Of a stretch of 8,244 nt of DNA, positions 1 through 4,736 are shown piece after piece. Position 1 is the first letter of the stretch. Each line of letters opens with the position of its first letter. Source of the DNA: Candidatus Poseidoniales archaeon (lineage in GTDB: Archaea; Thermoplasmatota; Poseidoniia; Poseidoniales; Thalassarchaeaceae); assembly GCA_022447885.1 (NCBI GenBank), contig JAKUTA010000045.1:1-8244 (forward strand), read 5' to 3'. Below the pieces are notes generated by a model. The model saw nothing but the letters and a program-made list of their open reading frames with translations, made no database searches and was not told where the DNA came from. The translations under genes and the position numbers were made by a program.

Positions 1-775
1 CCGCGTCCCGGTCCCCCGGAACGAGGGTTTGGAGGTCTATGAGGTCACCCGCCACACCACTGTTGCTGAAGCCCTGTTCGCACACGTGCACCATCGCCCC
101 CCAGGCGATCACTGTGCACGCCTCACCTTCCTGCACGAGCCGTGCTTCCCCGAGTGGAATCGAGTAGTGCTCCTCTGGCACCTCGGCGTCCGGATGGTCG
201 GCCCACGTGGGCACGTCATGGGGGTCGCCGTAGAACGGTCCGCGGTAGCAGCGCTTCGGTTCGAAGAAGATGACCGGGTCGTTGCACTCGATGGCGCTGG
301 TGAGCAGACCCTTGGCGTTGTACGGGGTGGAGCAGTAGACGACCTTGAGGCCCGGCGTGTGCGTGAACTGCGATTCGGGCGACTGTGAGTGATGGTGCCC
401 GCCCCTGATGCCGCCGCCGGCCGGTGTTCGAATGGTCACCGGTGTCCAGAACTCACCGCCGGAACGGTGGCGCAGCTTGGCGATCTCGTTCACTATCTGG
501 TCGTAGGCGGGGAAGATGTAGTCGGAGAACTGGATCTCGACGACCGGACGCAATCCGTTCAGCCCCATGCCGAAGGCGATGGCGGCGAGGCCGCCCTCCG
601 CGAGCGGCGAGTCGAACACGCGGCGGGAGCCGTGCTTCTCCTGCAGTCCGTCCGTGACGCGGAACACGCCGCCGAAGTAGCCGATGTCCTCACCGAAGAT
701 GATGACGTTCTCATCCCGCTCGAGCATGCTGTCGAGTGCGCTGTTCAGCGCGCCGATGATGTTCATGTTCGCCAT
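1..775 (-). CDS. 2-oxoacid dehydrogenase (branched-chain type) E1 component, beta subunit, partial at left edge
   Basis: This is the beta subunit of the thiamine-diphosphate E1 heterotetramer that decarboxylates a 2-oxoacid and passes the acyl group to lipoyl-E2 in the cytoplasm. I translated it by hand because it has no stop in the window; 258 codons are visible of the roughly 325-340 usual for the family, so the C-terminal part is missing. Visible motifs are FGEDIGYFGGVFRVT (residues 27-41), FDSPLAEGG (54-62) with the conserved thiamine-binding Glu60, EIQFSDYIFPAYDQIVNE (80-97) and HHHSQSPE (127-134). These match branched-chain oxoacid dehydrogenase E1 beta better than the pyruvate type, though substrate cannot be fixed from sequence. 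The ATG at 775 has a good Shine-Dalgarno (AGGAGAG) that overlaps the E1 alpha stop codon, so the two are probably translated together. E2 and E3 genes would be expected to the left of the window. Confidence 0.96.
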   Translation of the reverse strand, partial: MANMNIIGALNSALDSMLERDENVIIFGEDIGYFGGVFRVTDGLQEKHGSRRVFDSPLAEGGLAAIAFGMGLNGLRPVVEIQFSDYIFPAYDQIVNEIAKLRHRSGGEFWTPVTIRTPAGGGIRGGHHHSQSPESQFTHTPGLKVVYCSTPYNAKGLLTSAIECNDPVIFFEPKRCYRGPFYGDPHDVPTWADHPDAEVPEEHYSIPLGEARLVQEGEACTVIAWGAMVHVCEQGFSNSGVAGDLIDLQTLVPGDRDA

Positions 776-786
776 CTTGCTCTCTC

Positions 787-2028
787 CTACTTGCCCAGCT
801 CCTCGCGCTGCTCCTGCAGGTGCCACGGCATCTCCTCGTAGACCTCGGTGAAGATGGTGGACGCCGGAGGATAGGGCCCGCTGGCGAGGTCGCCGTGCGT
901 GACCGCCTCCTTGTAGGCGGCCATGACGTCATCATCGATGCGCGATTCCAGTTCTTCCTGCTGCTCAGCGGACCATTCGCCCACTGCGATCAGGTGCGCC
1001 TTGAGCCGCTCGATCGGGTCGCCGCCCGGCCAGGCGCTGTACTCGTCCGCCGGGCGATAGCGGGTCGGGTCGTCGCTGCTGCTGTGACCGGCAGCGCGGT
1101 AGGTCAACACCTCGATGTGAGTAGGGCCCGCGCCCGCGCCCGCCCGCTCGCGAGCCCACTTGGTGACCGAGTAGAGGGCGAGGAAATCATTGCCGTCGAC
1201 GCGGATGGATGGAATGCCATAGGGCAGCCCGCGGGAGGCGAAGTTCGGCCCCCCGGTGGCGAGGTTCATGTGCGTGGAGATGGCCCACTGGTTGTTGACG
1301 ACGTTGAGGATCACCGGCGGCTTGTAGACGCTGGCGAAGGTCAGCGCGTAGTGGTAGTCACCCTCGGCGCTCGCCCCGTCCCCGATCCAGGTGATGGTCA
1401 CCTCGTCGAGGCCGCGATATGCCGATGCCATCGCCACCCCGACAGCCTGCGGAAACTGAGTGCCCACAGGACTTGAGACTGAGATGTAGCGTCCTTCTCG
1501 ATAGGAGTAGTGCACCGGCATCTGCCTCCCCTTGATGTTGTCCTCGATGTTGCCGATGCAGTGGTTGATCATGCTCACCAGGTCCCGCCCGCGCACGAAC
1601 TGCGCACCCGGTTGGCGATAGGTGGGGAAGATCCAATCCTGCTCCTGCAGCGCCATCACCTGGGCGATGGCGACCGCCTCCTCCCCTAATGAGCGCATGT
1701 AGAATGACAGTTTCCCGGTCCGCTGCATCTTCATCATGCGGTCGTCGAAGATGCGCAGGAGCACCATCAGTTCGAGCCCGCGGCGCAGGGTGTCGGCATC
1801 CAGACCAGGGTCCCACGCTCCCGAGGCGAGGTCGTCTTCGCCCAGTACGCGCACGAGCCCGTGGGCGTGCTCGCGGGTGTCTTCGCTCTCACAGGTGGCG
1901 GGGTCTGGCCGCTCGAGGTCGGCCGGTGTCCATGGCCAGGCGTCGAACTCCGGCTGGTCGCCTGGACGGAACGGAGCGGTGGGAACGGTGTACGGTTCAG
2001 ACGTCGCGTCTGGCTCCCGCTCGGTCAT
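787..2028 (-). CDS. 2-oxoacid dehydrogenase (branched-chain type) E1 component, alpha subunit
   Basis: This 413-residue protein is the thiamine-diphosphate-binding alpha subunit, partner of the E1 beta gene 11 bases downstream. The cofactor motif is visible as GDG at 216-218 followed by NN at 245-246, the family spacing. Other family blocks are RTGKLSFYMRSLGEEA (103-118), TYRQPGAQFVRG (136-147), GRQMPVHYSYRE (167-178), SSPVGTQFPQAVG (185-197) and the loop YRAAGHSSSDDPTRYRP (310-326), where the mammalian enzyme is phosphorylated. The GRQMPVH block and the length of about 410 residues point to the branched-chain oxoacid type rather than pyruvate dehydrogenase. The first 80 or so residues are a low-conservation N-terminal extension, usual for this subtype. 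The ATG at 2028 is preceded by GAGGTGA four bases away, an excellent ribosome binding site. lipA ends 26 bases upstream, so an operon is likely. Confidence 0.97.
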   Translation of the reverse strand: MTEREPDATSEPYTVPTAPFRPGDQPEFDAWPWTPADLERPDPATCESEDTREHAHGLVRVLGEDDLASGAWDPGLDADTLRRGLELMVLLRIFDDRMMKMQRTGKLSFYMRSLGEEAVAIAQVMALQEQDWIFPTYRQPGAQFVRGRDLVSMINHCIGNIEDNIKGRQMPVHYSYREGRYISVSSPVGTQFPQAVGVAMASAYRGLDEVTITWIGDGASAEGDYHYALTFASVYKPPVILNVVNNQWAISTHMNLATGGPNFASRGLPYGIPSIRVDGNDFLALYSVTKWARERAGAGAGPTHIEVLTYRAAGHSSSDDPTRYRPADEYSAWPGGDPIERLKAHLIAVGEWSAEQQEELESRIDDDVMAAYKEAVTHGDLASGPYPPASTIFTEVYEEMPWHLQEQREELGK

Positions 2029-2054
2029 GCTCTCACCTCATCTCCTGCTGAATA

Positions 2055-3050
2055 TCATGATTGTCCCGTGGCCTCATCAGTGAGCGTGGCCGGTGCCAGG
2101 TTGCTGACTGCTGAGCCCGTTGCCGCGACCGTCACGACGGGTGGTCCGCCGCGGGCCTCATCCAACAACATTCCAGCACGATACGATGAGCGAACCAACG
2201 GCCCGCTGGCGACCGCCAGGAAGCCCAACTCACGGGCGCAGGCATCCCACGACGCGAACTGCGACGGAGTGGGGAAGCGGTCGATCGCGATGTGCTTCCA
2301 TGAAGGTTGCAGATACTGTCCCAGAGTGATGAGTTGCACGCCGGCGTCACGCAACTGTGCCAGGGCATCCTCGACCTCCTCATCCGTCTCCCCCAATCCG
2401 ACCATCAGACTGCTCTTGGTGAGGATGTCTGGACGCAGCCGTTTCGCCTCTCGGAGAACGATCAGCGATTGTGAGAACGACGCCCGCGCATCCCGCACCT
2501 GCCTGTCCAAGCGCGGCACGCACTCCACGTTGTGCGCGAACACCGCCAGCGGGCTGGAATCCAACAGCTCGGCCAAGGCGAGCAGGTTACCATCGAGGTC
2601 CGAGCAGAGCAGTTCCAAGGTGACCGCTGGCGAGCGAGAATGAACCGCTTCCAGACAGGCCTTGTAGTGCGCCGCTCCGCCGTCGGGCAGGTCATCTCTG
2701 TTCACCACCGTGATCACCGCGTGTGAGATTCCCATCAACGCCACCGCCGTCGCGAGGTCTTCGGGCTCTCGGGCATCGAGCGGCGGGGGCGATTTCACCG
2801 TCCCGACAGCGCAGAATCTGCACGAGCGCGTGCATTCCTGACCGGCGATCATGAAGGTGGCGGTACCCCTCCCCCAGCAGTCGTGGATGTTCGGACAGCG
2901 GGCCTCCTCGCACACCGTGTGCAACCCATGCTCCTGCACGACAGAGCGGGTCTGATTGTAGGTCGATTGGGCCCCTCCCGTAGGCAGACTCGTCCTGAAC
3001 CACGCCGGTAGCCGCTTTCGTGACGCTCTGCGTCGTTCCTCCACAGACAT
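2055..3050 (-). CDS. lipA: Lipoyl synthase (radical SAM)
   Basis: LipA inserts two sulfur atoms into protein-bound octanoyl groups to make lipoyl cofactor, using two 4Fe-4S clusters. Numbering from the ATG at 3050 (331 residues), the auxiliary-cluster motif C-x4-C-x5-C is C47, C52, C58 (CEEARCPNIHDC), and the radical SAM motif C-x3-C-x2-C is C73, C77, C80 (CTRSCRFC). Also present are ITVVNRDDLPDGGA, TKSSLMVGLGET, TLGQYLQPS and the near-C-terminal RSSYRAG, whose serine ligates the auxiliary cluster. About 35 poorly conserved residues follow it. The start is uncertain. The frame stays open to an ATG at 3212, and another ATG lies at 3080; none has a strong Shine-Dalgarno. I chose 3050 because family members begin shortly before the RKRLPAWFR-like segment and are about 290-330 residues long. 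The gene is placed first in a minus-strand cluster with the E1 subunits, whose E2 partner needs lipoate. Confidence 0.95.
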   Translation of the reverse strand: MSVEERRRASRKRLPAWFRTSLPTGGAQSTYNQTRSVVQEHGLHTVCEEARCPNIHDCWGRGTATFMIAGQECTRSCRFCAVGTVKSPPPLDAREPEDLATAVALMGISHAVITVVNRDDLPDGGAAHYKACLEAVHSRSPAVTLELLCSDLDGNLLALAELLDSSPLAVFAHNVECVPRLDRQVRDARASFSQSLIVLREAKRLRPDILTKSSLMVGLGETDEEVEDALAQLRDAGVQLITLGQYLQPSWKHIAIDRFPTPSQFASWDACARELGFLAVASGPLVRSSYRAGMLLDEARGGPPVVTVAATGSAVSNLAPATLTDEATGQS

Positions 3051-3341
3051 CCGCGCCGCCCCGCCGCATCCTCCGGGCATGCTCACGTCCGCTGACTGGT
3101 CGGACAACGGCAGTCTGTGGCTCACCGAGTCTGCACCCCGCTCCGCTGTCGCATGCAGAGGCGCATAAGGATTCGTCAGCAGGCTGCGCCGGCGTTCACC
3201 GCGGCAGTTCAAGGCTGGACCGAGAGAAGCCAGGGAAGCGCTGAACTCACCGCTGAGCGAACGAATTCCACAGTTCCGGCTGTCAGCGCGGCAGGCTCAA
3301 GTTGAATGGCAGGCTCGCTGGCCCGCTTCGAGGGACCCCTG
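3051..3341. other. Divergent intergenic region between lipA and the pterin genes
   Basis: This stretch of about 290 bases separates minus-strand lipA from the plus-strand pterin pair and should carry both promoters. I see no convincing TATA box. The best weak candidate for lipA is the minus-strand CCTTATG near 3162-3168. The lipA frame stays open through most of it, and the reductase frame opens at 3306, but the extra residues look unlike either family. A 9-base direct repeat GGCAGGCTC occurs at 3290-3298 and 3308-3316, just ahead of the reductase start. No RNA gene was recognised. Confidence 0.5.
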
Positions 3342-4091
3342 ATGCGGACAGCACTCGTCACCGGCGGCGCCAAGAGGATAGGCGCGGCGATCTGTCGTGC
3401 GCTCGCTGGCGAGGGTGCCGCGGTGGCCATCCACTGCAATCGCTCGCTCGATGAGGCGGCTTCGTTGGAGGCAGAACTCACCGCTGCCGGTGTGGCGGCC
3501 TCGGTTGTTCAAGCCGATCTCGCCGACCCGAGCCAGGTGACATCTCTGGTCGAGCGAGCGGCGGCGGACATCGGCCCGCTCGACCTGCTGGTGAACAACG
3601 CCGCGTTGTTCGAGTACGATGACCTGGGCTCACTGGAACCTGAACGCTACCTGCGTCACCAAGCGGTCAACGCGCTGGCGCCGATGCTGCTCAGCCGGGA
3701 GTTCGCCAGCCAGGTCCCTGAGTCGGGAGGAGCGGTGGTGAACATCCTCGACCAGAAACTGTCCAACCCCAACCCGGACTACCTGTCGTACACCGCCAGC
3801 AAGCAGGCGCTCGGCGGCCTCACCACCGCGCTCGCTCAACAACTGGCTCCGAATGTCCGCGTGAACGGCATCGCCCCCGGCCTGACGCTCCCCTCCGAAC
3901 ACGCGTCACCCGAGGCGTTCGCCGAGGTGCACGACGGCAACCCGCTCGGCCGCGGTGTGCAACCGGAGGACATCGCCGAAGCGGTCATCTACCTCGCTCG
4001 GGCCAAGGCGGTCACTGGAGCGGTGCTGCACGTCGACGGAGGCGAGCATCTGGTGCCCAGGCGAGACGACATCCTCTACGGAAAAGGGTGA
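3342..4091 (+). CDS. Pteridine-reductase-like short-chain dehydrogenase (PTR1/FolM group)
   Basis: This 249-residue cytoplasmic NAD(P)H-dependent reductase has a Rossmann fold. The cofactor loop is TGGAKRIG (residues 7-14); its Lys-Arg is typical of NADPH users. NNAA lies at 85-88 and VDGGEHL near the C-terminus. The active site appears to be Asp137-Tyr150-Lys154 (LDQK, then YTASK), with Asp where classical members have Ser. That Asp, 13 residues before the Tyr, is the arrangement of Leishmania pteridine reductase PTR1 and resembles E. coli FolM. Likely activity is therefore reduction of a dihydropterin or dihydrofolate to the tetrahydro form; the exact substrate is inference. The ATG at 3342 is chosen over the one at 3306 because GAGGGA lies at a normal distance and the protein then begins directly with the first beta strand. 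The stop is 4 bases before the FolB-like gene, so the two are almost certainly co-transcribed. It also resembles reductases of alphaproteobacteria, a hint of transfer. Confidence 0.9.
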   Translation: MRTALVTGGAKRIGAAICRALAGEGAAVAIHCNRSLDEAASLEAELTAAGVAASVVQADLADPSQVTSLVERAAADIGPLDLLVNNAALFEYDDLGSLEPERYLRHQAVNALAPMLLSREFASQVPESGGAVVNILDQKLSNPNPDYLSYTASKQALGGLTTALAQQLAPNVRVNGIAPGLTLPSEHASPEAFAEVHDGNPLGRGVQPEDIAEAVIYLARAKAVTGAVLHVDGGEHLVPRRDDILYGKG

Positions 4092-4095
4092 ATCC

Positions 4096-4500
4096 ATGCT
4101 CGAAGACCCCGTTGCCGTCCTGCTCCAGCGCCGTGGCGTCACCGGCGTCACCACCCTGTCGTTGCGCGACCACGTCGTCGAGATGGAACTCGGGATCCTC
4201 CCCGCTGAGCAGGATAGGACGCAGCGCATCCGCTTCGATGTCGACCTGCACTTCACCGGAGCGGGCGCGCCCGCTGAGGACCAGATCGACCAGGTGCTGG
4301 ACTACGACTTCATCGGCGCCACCATCGATGCCGCCGCCGCTGGTGGGCGCACCAATCTGCTGGAGAGCGTCGTGGCCGACCTGCTGGACACCTACATGCG
4401 ACCTCACGAGGTCGAGGCGGCGAGCGTCACCGCGACCAAACTCGATGTCTACGATGGCGATGCCGAGGTCGGTTGCCGCATGATCCGCATCCGGGATTGA
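4096..4500 (+). CDS. folB: Dihydroneopterin aldolase / epimerase family protein (FolB/FolX-like)
   Basis: This is a 134-residue protein of the small tunnelling-fold family that acts on 7,8-dihydroneopterin. Members either cleave it (FolB, folate pathway) or epimerise its triphosphate (FolX, monapterin pathway). Visible family features are LRDHVVEMELGILPAEQ with the conserved Glu of the substrate pocket, QRIRFDVDLHF, LDYDFI with the Tyr that FolB uses near its active site, LLESVVADLLD, and TKLDVYDGDAEVG with the Lys expected for aldolase catalysis. The KLDVY segment is the form I associate with alphaproteobacterial relatives. The ATG at 4096 is preceded by GGGTGA four bases away, which overlaps the stop of the reductase upstream, so translational coupling is likely. 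An in-frame start at 3955 exists but would overlap the reductase by 137 bases and add non-family residues. Aldolase versus epimerase cannot be decided here; the symbol is by family. Confidence 0.88.
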   Translation: MLEDPVAVLLQRRGVTGVTTLSLRDHVVEMELGILPAEQDRTQRIRFDVDLHFTGAGAPAEDQIDQVLDYDFIGATIDAAAAGGRTNLLESVVADLLDTYMRPHEVEAASVTATKLDVYDGDAEVGCRMIRIRD

Positions 4501-4515
4501 GTCCCACGAACGAGC

Positions 4516-4546
4516 GCGAGGTTCATGGCCGAAAGGCTCGCCTCGC
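4516..4546 (+). other. Two-tier hairpin with GAAA tetraloop, between folB and tRNA-Leu
   Basis: GCGAGG at 4516-4521 pairs perfectly with CCTCGC at 4541-4546. Inside, GGCC at 4527-4530 pairs with GGCT at 4535-4538 (one G-U) around GAAA at 4531-4534, a GNRA tetraloop. The inner bulge is 5 by 2 bases. It lies in the 52 bases between the folB stop and the tRNA and ends six bases before the mature tRNA 5' end. It could close the folB message or help separate it from the tRNA. There is no T-run, so it is not a classic terminator. The structure is seen by eye and function is inference. Confidence 0.4.
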
Positions 4547-4552
4547 AAGGTT

Positions 4553-4636
4553 GCGGGGATTGCCAAGCTTGGTCAACGGCGCCGGACTTAAGCTCCGGTC
4601 CTCAGTGGTTCGAGGGTTCGAATCCCTCTCCCCGCA
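4553..4636 (+). tRNA. tRNA-Leu (anticodon UAA)
   Basis: An 84-base class II tRNA folds fully. The acceptor stem GCGGGGA (4553-4559) pairs with TCCCCGC (4629-4635), with discriminator A at 4636. The D stem is GCC (4562-4564) with GGC (4578-4580). The anticodon stem CCGGA (4582-4586) pairs with TCCGG (4594-4598) around the loop CTTAAGC, giving anticodon TAA at 4589-4591, which reads UUA and UUG. A long variable arm (about 4599-4611) fits leucine. The T stem GAGGG (4612-4616) pairs with CCCTC (4624-4628) around TTCGAAT. There is no intron in the anticodon loop. CCA is not encoded, as is common in archaea and many bacteria. Confidence 0.97.
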
Positions 4637-4648
4637 TCACTCTCTGTA

Positions 4649-4665
4649 CATCGCTTACAGCGATG
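4649..4665 (+). other. Short hairpin just after tRNA-Leu
   Basis: CATCGC at 4649-4654 is an exact inverted repeat of GCGATG at 4660-4665, with a 5-base loop. It begins 12 bases after the tRNA 3' end. It could mark the 3' end of the tRNA transcript or be chance; no T-run follows. Confidence 0.25.
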
Positions 4666-4677
4666 GCTGAGATAAAC

Positions 4678-4736
4678 GACTCATGTGATGGCCTGATGAC
4701 GGTGAACCTCTTATGACTCCTATGTGACGGAGAACC
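4678..4736 (+). repeat. Imperfect direct repeats in the leader of the large surface-protein gene
   Basis: TGACGGTGAACC at 4697-4708 recurs as TGACGGAGAACC at 4725-4736 (11 of 12 bases), the second copy forming the Shine-Dalgarno and abutting the GTG start. A second pair, GACTC followed by ATGTGATGG at 4678-4691, recurs as GACTC, two bases, then ATGTGACGG at 4715-4730. The first TGACGG copy carries GGTGA and is followed by ATG at 4713, opening a four-codon reading frame that stops at 4727. This may be a duplicated initiation region or chance similarity. GATAAA at 4671-4676 is a very weak TATA candidate. Confidence 0.4.

Noticed and set aside
29..841. Two plus-strand open frames across this stretch
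   Set aside because: They are antisense to E1 beta and the end of E1 alpha, which have strong family motifs; the plus-strand translations resemble no family.
820..1476. A 218-residue plus-strand open frame
   Set aside because: It is antisense to the motif-rich E1 alpha gene and is explained by high GC content and codon bias.
1861..2643. A 260-residue plus-strand open frame
   Set aside because: It spans the E1 alpha start, the gap and the end of lipA on the opposite strand; composition is Ser/Arg-rich shadow sequence.
3306..3341. Upstream ATG for the reductase
   Set aside because: It adds 12 residues before the first beta strand and lacks a good ribosome site, whereas ATG 3342 has GAGGGA at normal spacing.
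3209..3512. Minus-strand open frames in the divergent region
   Set aside because: They overlap the start of the reductase, whose cofactor motif is clear, and show no recognisable domain.
3955..4095. Longer start for the FolB-like gene
   Set aside because: It would overlap the reductase by 137 bases and add residues unlike the family; ATG 4096 has a strong Shine-Dalgarno.
4583..4600. Possible tRNA intron
   Set aside because: The anticodon loop is a normal seven bases and the tRNA folds without any insertion.
4473..4716. Small open frames across the tRNA
   Set aside because: They run through a fully foldable tRNA-Leu and have no protein-like features.
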